The notes: generated from the letters alone by a model not told the origin. A DNA stretch of 64,000 nucleotides from an uncultured Muribaculaceae bacterium (GCA_910586565.1 CAJUIT010000003.1:1-64000); one strand, 5' to 3'. Shown: positions 43,622 through 53,427, numbered from the stretch's first letter. Translations and numbers: made by a program.

Positions 43622-45431
43622 GGGAAAACATTCGAAAAATAAATCGCCCGAGCTGCAACAGAAGATTGCCATTTTGCCCGAAACCCCCGGTGTCTACACC
43701 TACTACGATGCTGAGGGAACGGTGATTTATGTTGGCAAAGCCAAGAATCTCAAGCGGCGAGTGTCGTCATATTTCAACCGCACCCACGATGTGTTGCGCA
43801 CCAATCTGCTCGTGCGCGCCATCGCCGACATGAGCTACATTGTGGTGCCCACCGAGCAGGATGCCCTCAATCTCGAAAACTCGATGATTAAGGAGTATAA
43901 GCCGCGCTACAACGTTCTGCTCAAGGATGATAAATCCTATCCGTGGATTTGTGTCACCAAGGAGCTGTTTCCCCGTGTGTTCATGACCCGCCAGAGGTTG
44001 AAGGACGGGTCGAAATATTTCGGTCCCTACACCGAGGCGGGTGCTGCCAGAGCAGTTCTCGAGCTTGCCCGCGAGCTCTACCCGATTCGCACATGCCGGG
44101 TTCCCATAACCCCTACCACGCTTGCCCGGGGGAAAGGGCGGTTATGTCTTGAATATCACCTCAAACGTTGCCTGGGCTGCTGCGTGGGGAAAATCACCCC
44201 CGAGGATTACGCGCGCTACATCGAGAATATCAGGTTGATTCTGCGCGGTGACACCGGAGAACTGATGACCTACCTGCGCGGCGAGATGGAACGCCTTGCG
44301 GGCGAGCTCCGTTTCGAGGAGGCGCAGGAGCTGAAGGTGAAGTATCAGCTTGTGGAGCGTTATCGGGCAAAGAGTGTGATTGTGAGCCAGACGCTCGACA
44401 ATGTGGATGTGTTCGGCATCGATGATGACGACAAGGATGTGTATATCAACTATATGCACGTGCGCCGAGGGGCGGTGGTGCGCAGCGTCACGCTGCAATA
44501 TAAGCGACGCATGGAGGAAACGCAGGGGCAGCTGCTGAGTTATGCCCTCGATGAAATTCGCACCCGTTTCAATGCTGAATTCGATGAGGTTATAGTGAGC
44601 GTAGAACCCGATGCCGAGTTTCCGGGCGCAACTTTCACAATCCCTCAGCGCGGCGACAAGGCCAAGCTACTCGACGTGTCGGTGCGTAACGCACGCCAGA
44701 GCAAGCTCGACGCTTTGAAACAGATGGAGCGGCTCGACCCCGAGAAGCGTGCCGAACGCACTCTCGAACGGATGAAAACCGACTTCAGACTGAAAGTGCT
44801 GCCGCGCCATGTGGAGTGTTTCGACAACTCCAACATCCAGGGCACCAATCCGGTGGCAAGTTGTGTCGTTTTCCGCGATGCGAAGCCGTCGAAGAAAGAT
44901 TACCGCCATTTCAATATCAAGACTGTGGAGGGCCCCGACGATTTCGCTTCGATGAAAGAGGTGCTCACACGCCGCTACACGCGCATGATGGAGGAGGCTC
45001 CCGACGACTTGCCGCAGCTCATCGTGGTTGACGGCGGAAAGGGGCAGCTCAGTGCCGCGGTTGAAGCACTCGACGAAATCGGTTTGCGCGGCACCATTGC
45101 AGTGGTGGGCATCGCCAAAAGGTTGGAGGAGATATATTTTCCCGGTGACAGCGTGCCGCTCTATATCGACAAGAATTCCGAGTCGCTGCGTGTGGTGCAG
45201 CAGTTGCGCGACGAGGCTCACCGCTTCGGCATCACGCATCACCGCAACCGCCGCTCAAAGTCGGCCATCGTGAGCGAGCTGTCGCAGATAAAGGGCATCG
45301 GACCGGGCACAGAGCAGACTCTGCTTGCTCATTTCAAGAGCGTGAAGCGCATACGTGAGGCTTCGCTCGATGCTCTCGCGGCGGTTATCGGGCCTGCGAA
45401 GGCACGCCTGGTGCGCGCCCATTTCGGGTGA
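43620..45431 (+). CDS. uvrC: Excinuclease ABC subunit C
   Basis: Endonuclease of nucleotide excision repair that nicks both sides of a lesion. The 603-residue protein has the GIY-YIG domain (PGVYTYYDAEGTVIYVGKAK, about 20-39), the UVR helix pair near 215-240, the RNase H-like domain (ECFDNSNIQGTNPVASCVVF near 397-416) and a C-terminal helix-hairpin-helix (IKGIGPGTEQTLLAHF). The start MGKHSKNKSPELQQKIAI matches the family. The start codon is formed at the border of the structured element upstream. Confidence 0.97.
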   Translation: MGKHSKNKSPELQQKIAILPETPGVYTYYDAEGTVIYVGKAKNLKRRVSSYFNRTHDVLRTNLLVRAIADMSYIVVPTEQDALNLENSMIKEYKPRYNVLLKDDKSYPWICVTKELFPRVFMTRQRLKDGSKYFGPYTEAGAARAVLELARELYPIRTCRVPITPTTLARGKGRLCLEYHLKRCLGCCVGKITPEDYARYIENIRLILRGDTGELMTYLRGEMERLAGELRFEEAQELKVKYQLVERYRAKSVIVSQTLDNVDVFGIDDDDKDVYINYMHVRRGAVVRSVTLQYKRRMEETQGQLLSYALDEIRTRFNAEFDEVIVSVEPDAEFPGATFTIPQRGDKAKLLDVSVRNARQSKLDALKQMERLDPEKRAERTLERMKTDFRLKVLPRHVECFDNSNIQGTNPVASCVVFRDAKPSKKDYRHFNIKTVEGPDDFASMKEVLTRRYTRMMEEAPDDLPQLIVVDGGKGQLSAAVEALDEIGLRGTIAVVGIAKRLEEIYFPGDSVPLYIDKNSESLRVVQQLRDEAHRFGITHHRNRRSKSAIVSELSQIKGIGPGTEQTLLAHFKSVKRIREASLDALAAVIGPAKARLVRAHFG

Positions 45432-45453
45432 GTGAGATAAGTGTGGGGTTGCG

Positions 45454-46410
45454 TTACCCTTTCGAGGCATCGGCATTGCGCTGCAAGCCCGCGAGTTTGG
45501 CGCGTTTCACAGCGCTGTGACTGAAAATTTTGGAAAATTGTTCCTGTGTCATGGAGAGAATCTCCTCGCGTGTGATGGCACGGAGCGCAGGGCGCAGGCG
45601 AAATTCATCAATTTCCGTGACAGGTGGTGCGGCGTTGTGGGGGCACACACGCTGGCATTCGTCGCAGCCATACACCCGGTGCCCCAAGGCCTCGCGCATT
45701 GTTTTCAGTGCGTTTCCGTCGGCTGAGTCGCCAATTGTGGCGGGGAGTTCCCCTCGGTGTTCGATGGTGAGGTAGGAGAGGCAGCGGCGTGAGTCGAACC
45801 CTCCGGCAGCTCTCAGAGCGCCCCCGGGGCATGCCTTTAGGCATCGTCCGCAATCGCCGCAAGTTGTGTTGCAGGGTGAATCGGGCTCAATCGGCGCATC
45901 GGTCACAATCTCGGCAAGGAAAAAATAGGACCCCATCCCCGGCACGATAATCAGCCTGTTGCGACCACGGAATCCTACACCGGCTTGTTGTGCCCAATAG
46001 CGCTCGTGAATGGGTGCCGAATCAACGCAGATGCGGGCTGCATAGCCGTTCTCCTCAAGCAATTGTGCCACAGGCTGCAGCCGTTGGCGCAGCACCTCGT
46101 GGTAGTCGCTGCCGTGGGCATACATGGCAAACCGTGCCGCATCGGGGTGCTGTTGTTCGGGATGATAATAAGAGAATGCGCACACCATTACTGTGCGGGC
46201 GGTGCGATCACTGTCGAGCAGCAACGACGGGTTGCGGCGAATGTCGGGATAGTTGGCAAGGTAGTGCATCTCACCGGCGTTTCCGGCCGAGAGCCAGTCG
46301 TTGTAGGATTTGATTGCCGTGGCATCAACTTCGCCGGCTGCTGCGAACCCCACACGCTTGGCTCCGGCAGCGGTGGCAATGTCGATTAGCTGTTGGCGAA
46401 GGGGCGGCAT
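45454..46410 (-). CDS. queG: Epoxyqueuosine reductase
   Basis: Cobalamin-dependent iron-sulfur enzyme that reduces epoxyqueuosine to queuosine in tRNA. The 318-residue protein carries two 4Fe-4S sites, CNTTCGDCGRCLKACPGG near 182-199 and YGCDECQRVCPHN near 242-254. The catalytic Asp lies in CVDSAPIHERYWAQQAGVGF, and the DUF1730 region is N-terminal. Its cobalamin need is established for the family and gives the organism a use for cobamides. Convergent with uvrC (22-base gap). Confidence 0.96.
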   Translation of the reverse strand: MPPLRQQLIDIATAAGAKRVGFAAAGEVDATAIKSYNDWLSAGNAGEMHYLANYPDIRRNPSLLLDSDRTARTVMVCAFSYYHPEQQHPDAARFAMYAHGSDYHEVLRQRLQPVAQLLEENGYAARICVDSAPIHERYWAQQAGVGFRGRNRLIIVPGMGSYFFLAEIVTDAPIEPDSPCNTTCGDCGRCLKACPGGALRAAGGFDSRRCLSYLTIEHRGELPATIGDSADGNALKTMREALGHRVYGCDECQRVCPHNAAPPVTEIDEFRLRPALRAITREEILSMTQEQFSKIFSHSAVKRAKLAGLQRNADASKG

Positions 46411-46433
46411 CTTAACTTAAAGGGTGGTGATGA

Positions 46434-47051
46434 TTACATCGGCAGGCGCTCGAAGCGATAACCGCGTGCTTTGAGCCATTCGATTGCGCGCGGCAGCACG
46501 GCTTTCATGTTTTTTTCGGCTTTCAGCGAGTCGTGAAACACGATAATCGACCCGTTGCGCGCATAGCGGCGCACGTTGGCAAACACCTGCTCGGGGGTGA
46601 GTTTCTTGCTGTAGTCGCGTGTCACAAGGTCGTACATCACGATGTTGTAGCGGTCCTTGATAGCGCGCGCCTGTTTCCATCGCAGCAACCCGTGGGGCGG
46701 GCGGAACAGAGCGCTGCCAATGAGGTCGTTGGCTTCGGTGATGTCGTGCATGTAGCGGTAGGAGGTCACTTTCATCCCCTGCAGGTGGTGCATGGTGTGG
46801 TTGCCGTAGCTGTGGCCGCGGCGTTTCACCTCCTCAAACAGTTCGGGGTTACGCGCCACATTGTCGCCCACCATGAAGAAGGTGGCCTTGATGTCGTAGC
46901 GGTCGAGCACATCGAGCACCCAAGGGGTGACTTCGGGCACGGGACCGTCGTCGAAGGTGAGGAACACCACCTTCTCCTTATGCTTTTTTATGCGCCATAT
47001 AGCTTCGGGAAAAAGCAGACGGTAGAACAATGGCGGTTGCTCAATCAGCAT
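46434..47051 (-). CDS. Polysaccharide deacetylase (NodB homology)
   Basis: A 205-residue metal-dependent carbohydrate esterase. The TFDDGP motif (about 31-36) supplies the catalytic Asp and a metal Asp, and GNHTMHHL supplies the H-x3-H metal histidines; LFRPPHGLLRW is the Arg-containing third motif. There is no signal peptide, only a hydrophobic N-terminal patch. It acts on N-acetylated cell-wall or capsule sugars. It ends 23 bases before the queG start and lies 10 bases after the DUF2723 gene, so the three probably form one transcript. Confidence 0.92.
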   Translation of the reverse strand: MLIEQPPLFYRLLFPEAIWRIKKHKEKVVFLTFDDGPVPEVTPWVLDVLDRYDIKATFFMVGDNVARNPELFEEVKRRGHSYGNHTMHHLQGMKVTSYRYMHDITEANDLIGSALFRPPHGLLRWKQARAIKDRYNIVMYDLVTRDYSKKLTPEQVFANVRRYARNGSIIVFHDSLKAEKNMKAVLPRAIEWLKARGYRFERLPM

Positions 47052-47061
47052 GAGTGAAGGT

Positions 47062-50000
47062 TTATTTGGATGAGATGAAGTGCTCGAGGTCGGCTATGTT
47101 GATGCCCTTCTCCTGCATGCGGCGCGAAAGTGCGTCGGTGTCGCCACCTTCGTCGGCGAATGTCTGGAGCATGATGTAGATGTAGGTGGGCACATAGCGG
47201 TCGGTGGTGGTGAGACCCGAGAATCCGCTGCCGGGGAGTGTGCGGCGCAGTTCCATGAAGTAGGGGAGATAGGAAGCGTAGCGCATCAGCTCGTTCTCAA
47301 GGATTGTCATACCCTTGGCGTGGAGCTTTTCGTCGCCGGTGGCTTCGGCCAGACGCAGATAAACGTCGGCAATCTGGTAGCCTACCTGAATTGAGTAGGG
47401 GGAATGCTTCACGGGGAGTTTCTCTTCGATGAGGTCGAGCACGCGGGCAGCCTTGGCATAGCGGTCGGCAGCGTAGACGGCATCGGGCTCGGGGGTGGTG
47501 CCGCTGATGGAGTCGGTGAGGGGGTGCTCGGCATTGTAGCCTTCAACCAACAGGGCATAGGCGAGGTCGACCATGGCTGTGCGGTGGGTTGTGACCATGC
47601 GGCGCACTGTCTCGTCGAGATAGATGGTGCCGTTGTCACCGAGTTGGTCGAGACCGCCCCAGCGGAATTTCTCGGTGATGTTGGCATACATCTTGTCGGT
47701 GTCAATCCATGTGGCGTTCTCGCCGTCGGGATTGTAGAGAGGGGTCACCTGATAGGCCAGACCGGTGTTGCGCAGGTAGGGCGACAGCGACAGATAGTAT
47801 TCGTCGGGCACTGTCATGGCGAAGTAGGCCGGGCGGTTCCACCCGTTCTTTGCGCTTGTGGCAATCATGTCGAGCGACAGTGCCTGGCTCAGTGTGGCGC
47901 CGCTGCCGGGGTTCTTGGGGTCTTGGTAAAGGCTCACCTCAATGGCCTCCTCGGCTGCGGGAGCCTCAGCCTTTGAAATTACCCCTGCTTCGGCAGCCTT
48001 GTCGGCATTGGCGGGGATGAACATATTGGGATAGCGCCAGATGCGCGCCCCTTTCCATGATGCCTCTGGGTTGTGATAGAGGTCGTCGAGAGCGTTGAGA
48101 GCGTTGACGCGCTCGGTTTTCATGTTTTCGGGGTCGAAGTAGTTGTATTGCATGCGGTCGAAAGCATATTCGGCCGGTTGAACGCTCATGTCGATGGCGG
48201 CGGCGCCGTCGGTGGCCACGCGCATCTGGTTGGCATACCAGTCGGTGGTGAGGTAGGAGAGGTTCACCACCCTCACGTCGGTGCGGAACCCTTCAACCTC
48301 CTGTGCATACCACAGGGGGAATGTGTCGTTGTCGCCGTTGGTGAAGATGATGGCATTCTCATCGAGGCTTGCCAGATAGTTCATGCCGAAATCGCGTGTG
48401 GTGTAGCGTCCCGAGCGGTCGTGGTCGTCCCATGTCTGGCTCACAACCTGCAGGGGCACGAAGATGCCTACAGCCAGCGATGCGCAGGCGGCGATGAGTG
48501 CCTTGCGGTTTTTGGCGTTTTCGTCGGATTTCTTGTGGTCGGTGATGATTTTTCTAATCAGTGCCTGCAGGCCGGCCACACCCATGCCCACCCAGATGGC
48601 GAAGGCATAGAATGAGCCTGCAAACGCATAGTCGCGCTCACGCACCTGCAACGGGGGCTGGTTGAGATAGAGCACGATGGCTATGCCGGTCATGAAAAAG
48701 AAGAAGAATATCACCCAGAACTGCTCTATGCCGCGTTTTGAGTGGAATGCCTGCCAACTCAGACCGATGATGCCCATCAGCAGCGGCAACAGGAAGAACA
48801 CGTTGTGCCCCTTGTTCCCCTTGCCAAATTCATCGGGGAGGAGGCTCTGGTCGCCCAGACGGGGATTGTCGATGAGGGGGATGCCCGAAATCCAGTTGCC
48901 GCGGTTGGCCTCGCCGTTGCCGGCGATGTCGTTCTGGCGGCCTGCGAAGTTCCACATGAAATAGCGCCAATACATGTGGTTGAGCTGGTAGTTGATGAAG
49001 TAGCGCATGTTCTGTGCGAAGCTCGGGCGCGGAATCTGCGCCGACTGCACGGTGTTGCCGTCGGCATCTACAAGCACGGGCGATTCGGTCAGCGGCAGGT
49101 CGCTTTCGTGGATGTTGGCCCATTCCATGTAGGCGGTGGGATGGTTGCCGGCGGTGCTGTACATGCGGGGGAACAGCATGTTGGGGGTCATCACATAGCG
49201 GGTGTCGCGGCTGTAGCTGTCGTAGTGGTCGGCATCGTCGGCGTTCTCTTTCACGCGCTTTTCGTAGACGGTGGTTGCCGGACGTTTCATGAAATTGTAG
49301 TTGCCGGCGTTATCCACCTGATAGAGCACGGTCGATTTGAACGAGGGGCCGTAGAACAGCGGTGTCTCGCCATATTGCTCGCGGTTGAGGTAGGAGCTGA
49401 GGGCGAACACGTTGTCGGGGGCATTCTGGTTCATCGGCGGGTTGGCGTGCGAGCGGATGAGCAGCAGCGCGTAGCTCGAATAGCCCACGAAGATTACCAG
49501 TACGCTGAGAGCACACAGGGTGAGGATGCGCACGGGCAGTTTCTTTGTGGTGAAAAGCCACAGGGCGAGTGCGGCGGTGATAATCACCGGAATCCATGCC
49601 GAGCTCCCGATGAAGGGGATGCCTGAAAAGAGGATGGAAAGGAGGAATGAGAGCTTTATTTCAAGCGCGTTGCGCTGTTTGTAGAGTGCCGAAACGCACC
49701 ACAGCATCACGGCGATGAACAGCAGGGCATAAATCAATACACCCATGTTGTAGCTCAGGCCGCAGGTGTTGACAAAGAACAGTTCGAAATATTGAGCAAT
49801 CTCAATGAATCCGGGAACGATACCGTAGAGAATGAGGCCCACAATCGCGGCCGACACGCAGAGCGCCAGCAGCGAACCTGAGGCGGTGGTGTTCTTGAAC
49901 TTGCGGTAGTAGATAACCAGAACGATGGCGGGGATACACAGCAGGTTGAGCAGGTGAACGGCAATCGACACGCCGATGATGTAGGCAATCAGCACCAGAT

Positions 50001-50532
50001 AGCGGTCGGCGTGGGGCTCGTCGGCACGGTTTTCCCATTTCAGGATAAGCCAGAACACCAGTGCGGTGCAGAACGACGAGAAGGCATAAACCTCACCCTC
50101 AACGGCTGAGAACCAGAAGGTGTCGCTCCACGCATACATCAGGGCACCGCAAATGCCTGAGCCGAAGATAACGAGCATTTTTGTCACACTCACTTCGGTG
50201 GCGTCGTCATTTACGATGAGACGCTTCACCAGATGGGTGATGGTCCAGAACAGCAGCAGGATAGTACCGGCCGACAGTAACGCTGACATGGAGTTGACCA
50301 TCAAGGCGGCTTTGGAGAGGTCGCCACCGGCGAAATTCACAAAGAAACGGGCCGCGAGCATGAAGATGGGGTTGCCCGGCGGGTGGCCGACTTCGAGTTT
50401 CACACCCTGGGCGATGAATTCGGGGCAATCCCAGAAACTTGCCGTGGGTTCAACGGTCATAAGATAGGTTACGGCAGCAATGAGAAAGCACAGCCATCCC
50501 AAAGCGTCGTTAATCAGCCTGTATTTTTTCAT
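47062..50532 (-). CDS. DUF2723 giant polytopic membrane protein (GT117-type)
   Basis: A 1156-residue inner-membrane protein conserved in Bacteroidetes. An N-terminal DUF2723 domain with about ten helices contains WDCPEFIAQGVKLEVGHPPG near 34-53 and the AWSDTFWFSAVEGEVYAFSS segment, which resemble GT-C protein O-mannosyltransferases (Asp/Glu early loops). A central mixed region (about 300-700) and a C-terminal periplasmic TPR-like half follow (GDNDTFPLWYAQEVEGFRTD is a strong family signature). The DUF2723 family is believed to glycosylate surface or secreted proteins; the acceptor here is unknown. It has a consensus promoter (50564-50595). Confidence 0.9.
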   Translation of the reverse strand: MKKYRLINDALGWLCFLIAAVTYLMTVEPTASFWDCPEFIAQGVKLEVGHPPGNPIFMLAARFFVNFAGGDLSKAALMVNSMSALLSAGTILLLFWTITHLVKRLIVNDDATEVSVTKMLVIFGSGICGALMYAWSDTFWFSAVEGEVYAFSSFCTALVFWLILKWENRADEPHADRYLVLIAYIIGVSIAVHLLNLLCIPAIVLVIYYRKFKNTTASGSLLALCVSAAIVGLILYGIVPGFIEIAQYFELFFVNTCGLSYNMGVLIYALLFIAVMLWCVSALYKQRNALEIKLSFLLSILFSGIPFIGSSAWIPVIITAALALWLFTTKKLPVRILTLCALSVLVIFVGYSSYALLLIRSHANPPMNQNAPDNVFALSSYLNREQYGETPLFYGPSFKSTVLYQVDNAGNYNFMKRPATTVYEKRVKENADDADHYDSYSRDTRYVMTPNMLFPRMYSTAGNHPTAYMEWANIHESDLPLTESPVLVDADGNTVQSAQIPRPSFAQNMRYFINYQLNHMYWRYFMWNFAGRQNDIAGNGEANRGNWISGIPLIDNPRLGDQSLLPDEFGKGNKGHNVFFLLPLLMGIIGLSWQAFHSKRGIEQFWVIFFFFFMTGIAIVLYLNQPPLQVRERDYAFAGSFYAFAIWVGMGVAGLQALIRKIITDHKKSDENAKNRKALIAACASLAVGIFVPLQVVSQTWDDHDRSGRYTTRDFGMNYLASLDENAIIFTNGDNDTFPLWYAQEVEGFRTDVRVVNLSYLTTDWYANQMRVATDGAAAIDMSVQPAEYAFDRMQYNYFDPENMKTERVNALNALDDLYHNPEASWKGARIWRYPNMFIPANADKAAEAGVISKAEAPAAEEAIEVSLYQDPKNPGSGATLSQALSLDMIATSAKNGWNRPAYFAMTVPDEYYLSLSPYLRNTGLAYQVTPLYNPDGENATWIDTDKMYANITEKFRWGGLDQLGDNGTIYLDETVRRMVTTHRTAMVDLAYALLVEGYNAEHPLTDSISGTTPEPDAVYAADRYAKAARVLDLIEEKLPVKHSPYSIQVGYQIADVYLRLAEATGDEKLHAKGMTILENELMRYASYLPYFMELRRTLPGSGFSGLTTTDRYVPTYIYIMLQTFADEGGDTDALSRRMQEKGINIADLEHFISSK

Positions 50533-50563
50533 GTGTCAAAGAGTTGTCGCTGTTATCAACCCA

Positions 50564-50595
50564 CAAAATTACGCCAACCCCGCCACACCCCCAAA
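50564..50595 (-). promoter_or_regulatory. Consensus promoter for the DUF2723 gene
   Basis: On the minus strand TTTG (50592-50595), exactly 20 bases, then TAATTTTG (50564-50571); the start codon follows about 30 bases later. Confidence 0.75.
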
Positions 50596-50631
50596 TTTTT
50601 ATGATTTTTTAGTTGTCATCGCCGGTCGGCG

Positions 50632-50661
50632 CACGTAGAGCCGCCATACATGGCGGCTTGG
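50632..50661 (+). repeat. REP-like palindrome, copy 4
   Basis: GTAG at 50635-50638 immediately followed by AGCCGCCATACATGGCGGCT (50639-50658). It matches copy 1 in orientation and head and is preceded by CGGTCGGCGCAC, related to the flank of copy 3. Confidence 0.8.
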
Positions 50662-50694
50662 GGGTGGGCGCGCTCACCGACGGGTATTTTTTTA

Positions 50695-50784
50695 CTCTCA
50701 CGGATTTCACGGATTCCACGGATTGGGCCGACAAGCGCCCGGTTGATGCAGAAAAATCTGTGTAATCCGGGAAATCCGCGAGAG
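50695..50784. repeat. 30-bp inverted repeat of CGGATT units
   Basis: Arms at 50695-50724 (CTCTCACGGATTTCACGGAT...) and 50755-50784 (...AATCCGCGAGAG) are imperfect inverted copies made of repeated CACGGATT/AATCCG units, with a GC-rich 30-base loop. A T-run (TTTTTT) follows on the plus strand. The element sits between the DUF2723 promoter and the lipoprotein gene. Confidence 0.7.
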
Positions 50785-50823
50785 TTTTTTGCCTGCGGAT
50801 GGGGTTGTGGCACCCCCGCAAGG

Positions 50824-51441
50824 TTATTCCGGTGTTTCGAGACGCGGCAGCACAATCCTGATAGGGGGCCATTGCATGTAGAGGTGGTAGTTATCCTGCA
50901 CCTGTTTGCCGTTAAGCCAGGTGGTTACGCTCAGTTCCGGCTCATTCTTGCTTACCCATCTGAACCGGGTTGAGATTTTCACCTTGTAGGGATCTTCCTT
51001 TCCCGGCACGTAAAGCAGAAAATTGATGTCGCGGTTATCGGTGGTGTCGAACTCCCCGAATGAAAGCACATAGTTGTTACGGTCGTAAACCCAATGACTA
51101 TCACCTTCGCGATAGCTTAGAGGTTTACACATAAACCCACGGAAGATTGCCGGTAGCTCTCGTGAAGCAGGGGTGTTATCACCATTTGTTCCTGCGGGTT
51201 GGCTGTAACGCCAATCGGCTGGATAGACTTCTCCATCGAACTCAATATAGAAAGGCTCGTTCAAATAGTTCCCCTTCACATTGGCGTTCAGCAGGTTTGT
51301 GCCTTTGGCATCTTCAATGATGAATGTAGCGTTATAGGGTACAAAATCCCACAAAATATCATCGTCATTATCATCTCCGCATGCAGTGGTGCCGATGCAG
51401 AAAAGAGTAGCGCAGAAAATGTAATAGAATAGTTTGTTCAT
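50824..51441 (-). CDS. Hypothetical lipoprotein
   Basis: I start at the ATG at 51441 (MNKLFYYIFCATLFCIGTTA), giving 205 residues with a signal peptide and a lipobox Cys in GTTACGDDNDDD, followed by an Asp-rich tether typical of surface-exported Bacteroidetes lipoproteins (about +2 to +7 acidic). The rest is beta-rich with no domain I recognise; it contains WVYDRNNYVLSFGEFD and ends in a hydrophobic IRIVLP strand. It is rather AT-rich and stands alone, with a -7 box TATCTTTG on the minus strand at 51484-51491. Confidence 0.78.
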   Translation of the reverse strand: MNKLFYYIFCATLFCIGTTACGDDNDDDILWDFVPYNATFIIEDAKGTNLLNANVKGNYLNEPFYIEFDGEVYPADWRYSQPAGTNGDNTPASRELPAIFRGFMCKPLSYREGDSHWVYDRNNYVLSFGEFDTTDNRDINFLLYVPGKEDPYKVKISTRFRWVSKNEPELSVTTWLNGKQVQDNYHLYMQWPPIRIVLPRLETPE

Positions 51442-51483
51442 GAGAAATAGATTGATGTATTGATAAGAGAATATGTGTTTCCG

Positions 51484-51491
51484 CAAAGATA
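51484..51491 (-). promoter_or_regulatory. -7 box for the hypothetical lipoprotein gene
   Basis: TATCTTTG on the minus strand about 42 bases upstream of the start; no clear -33. Confidence 0.45.
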
Positions 51492-51546
51492 TTTATTTTT
51501 TTTGTTAAATCTTGATTACTCGGTGTGTTTTTATAAAGGAAATAGA

Positions 51547-51572
51547 AAGGCCCCTGCTCGCGCGGGGGCCTT
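51547..51572 (-). terminator. Terminator after the propeller-like gene
   Basis: AAGGCCCC (51547-51554) pairs with GGGGCCTT (51565-51572), 8-bp GC stem; on the minus strand it is followed by TTTCTATTTC. Confidence 0.75.
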
Positions 51573-51653
51573 GTCTGTTGGCTTACGTAGAAAATGTTAC
51601 TCAAAAAATCAATCTGTGGTTAACAACATAATTATATGTTTGTTTGGAGCGGT

Positions 51654-53378
51654 TTACTCCATAATCATCTTTGTTACTTCCGAACCGGTGCGGCGGATAA
51701 CGATAGTGCCGCGGGTGGGGTTGGCGATGCGCATGCCCTGAAGGTTGAAGTATTCGGGGGTAGCGTTGAGGTCGGCAGCCTGTTCGGCAACGTTGATTAC
51801 GCCTGAGGTTGCGTTAAGATCGGGGAAGCTGTAGGAGAAGAGGAAACCGGTGAACTGCGAGTGGGTATCGGTGGCAGAGCCGGCGCCGTCGTAGTTTTTA
51901 AGCTGCTTGGCGTAGGTGGAGCCGATGAAAGTGTGGCTTTCCTCGTTGTAGAGGGCTGCAAAGGTTGCTCCGCCAGTCAGAAGGGCGGTTGTCTCTTCGA
52001 GTTCGGCGGTTGCGAGGTTGTAGGTGTAGATGTTCACCGGGCCTGCGAGATTGTAGCCGAAGCTATAGAGCTTGCCGGCGGTTTCGTCAACAAACACGTA
52101 GTAGTCAGCGCCGATGCCCGAGCCGGAGTTGTAGCATTTTGTCGCTTTCATGTCGTCGATGTTGATTGCTGCAACGCAGTTCTGGAGCTGTTTTGCGGTT
52201 GTGAAGGCGAGTTCTACTCCATCCTGAGCGTAGCCACCCTGCAAAGAACCTGCGAGATAGAGGGTAGAGCCAATCACCTGAGCGCCTTTGAGCTGTGCGT
52301 TGTGAGGGGTGACTGTGGTGCTGACAGTAGATTCGAGCGCACCGGCTGCCACGGGTTGCATTGTTGCGCAGTCAACCTTGCAGAATGCGAGATTGCTTGC
52401 AACAACCTGAGGGTTGCTGATTACCGGCATGTCGAAGATAGAGTAGGGGGTGTCGGCAAGGCAAGTGGCAATGACGCCTACATAGGCGTCACCACCGTCG
52501 ACAGTCACAACCACGTAGCTTTCAGTAGCGGCGTAGGGGGTGGTGGAATTGTTGGCGAGAACATCCACAGCTTTGCCTGTAGAGTCGAATTTTGCAAGGA
52601 AAGCGTCGCAGTTGGTCGAAACTTTGCCGTTGGCAATCACTGCATTGGTGGCGCGGGGCAGAGTTACATTGTTGCCGAAGTCGACTGTGGAGATGTGTGT
52701 TCCGGCCACATAGATGTTCCCTTCGTTGTCGGTGGCGACAGAGGTGAGGGTCATAGGTGTGGCGTTGAAGATGCCCTCAATCATGGAGTCGGAAGTGATG
52801 GTGGTGTTCCATTCAACTGCACCGTCCTCGTTGAATTTGATGAGCACGCCCACGTAGGGAGCTTTCCCTTCGGGAGCATCGTTGTAGTTGATTTCAGTGG
52901 TTTTGCCTGCAGTGTCGGTGATTGAGATGAGGAGGGGAGCTCCGGCACCTGCAGCTGAGTTGAATGTTGCATTGGCCATGAGCACCACGCCGCCGTCGGG
53001 GCATGCGGCAAGTTTGAGGTAAGTGTTGGAGATGTTGGCCACGGTGGGAACTACATTCCATTTGAGGTTGCCTTGGGCATTGATGCGACCAATCATAATG
53101 TCTTTCTGATACCCGGCAAATTGCATCCCCTCGGGAATGATGCTTGTGTCGCCATATTTCGCCCATGAGGAAACCGAGCCGGTGGGGTGGTTGAACTGGC
53201 CGAGGATGTAGGTGTCCCCCTGAGGGGCAGCAACGGCCTGTTCAAAGTTGGTCATGGCGTCGGCTGTCTCGTTGCCGGCGGTGATGGCGTTGTACCATTC
53301 AAAATCGGCTTTCAGGCTTGCCGATGCACAGATAGCGGTGGAGAGAACTGTTGCAGTAGCGAGTAAAAATTTTCTCAT
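51654..53378 (-). CDS. Secreted beta-propeller-like protein with C-terminal sorting-type domain
   Basis: A 574-residue exported protein with a signal peptide (MRKFLLATATVLSTAICASA). Repeating segments such as IMIGRINAQGNLKWN, VLIKFNEDGAVEWN, DNEGNIYVAGTHIS and DAFLAKFDSTGKAVDVL are SBBP-like propeller blades seen in Bacteroidetes secreted proteins. The C-terminal EYFNLQGMRIANPTRGTIVI is the common Bacteroidales tail resembling a type IX secretion signal. No enzymatic motif. Its own promoter is at 53428-53458 and its terminator at 51547-51572, so it is a single-gene unit. Confidence 0.8.
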   Translation of the reverse strand: MRKFLLATATVLSTAICASASLKADFEWYNAITAGNETADAMTNFEQAVAAPQGDTYILGQFNHPTGSVSSWAKYGDTSIIPEGMQFAGYQKDIMIGRINAQGNLKWNVVPTVANISNTYLKLAACPDGGVVLMANATFNSAAGAGAPLLISITDTAGKTTEINYNDAPEGKAPYVGVLIKFNEDGAVEWNTTITSDSMIEGIFNATPMTLTSVATDNEGNIYVAGTHISTVDFGNNVTLPRATNAVIANGKVSTNCDAFLAKFDSTGKAVDVLANNSTTPYAATESYVVVTVDGGDAYVGVIATCLADTPYSIFDMPVISNPQVVASNLAFCKVDCATMQPVAAGALESTVSTTVTPHNAQLKGAQVIGSTLYLAGSLQGGYAQDGVELAFTTAKQLQNCVAAINIDDMKATKCYNSGSGIGADYYVFVDETAGKLYSFGYNLAGPVNIYTYNLATAELEETTALLTGGATFAALYNEESHTFIGSTYAKQLKNYDGAGSATDTHSQFTGFLFSYSFPDLNATSGVINVAEQAADLNATPEYFNLQGMRIANPTRGTIVIRRTGSEVTKMIME

Positions 53379-53427
53379 TTCTGATTATAATCTGTAATGA
53401 TAGTGTTGATGTTGTTGGTTTTCAGTG

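Noticed and set aside
51861..52925. 354-codon frame on the plus strand inside the propeller-like gene
   Set aside because: Translation is Cys/Val/Gly-rich shadow sequence; the minus-strand gene has signal peptide, repeats, promoter and terminator.
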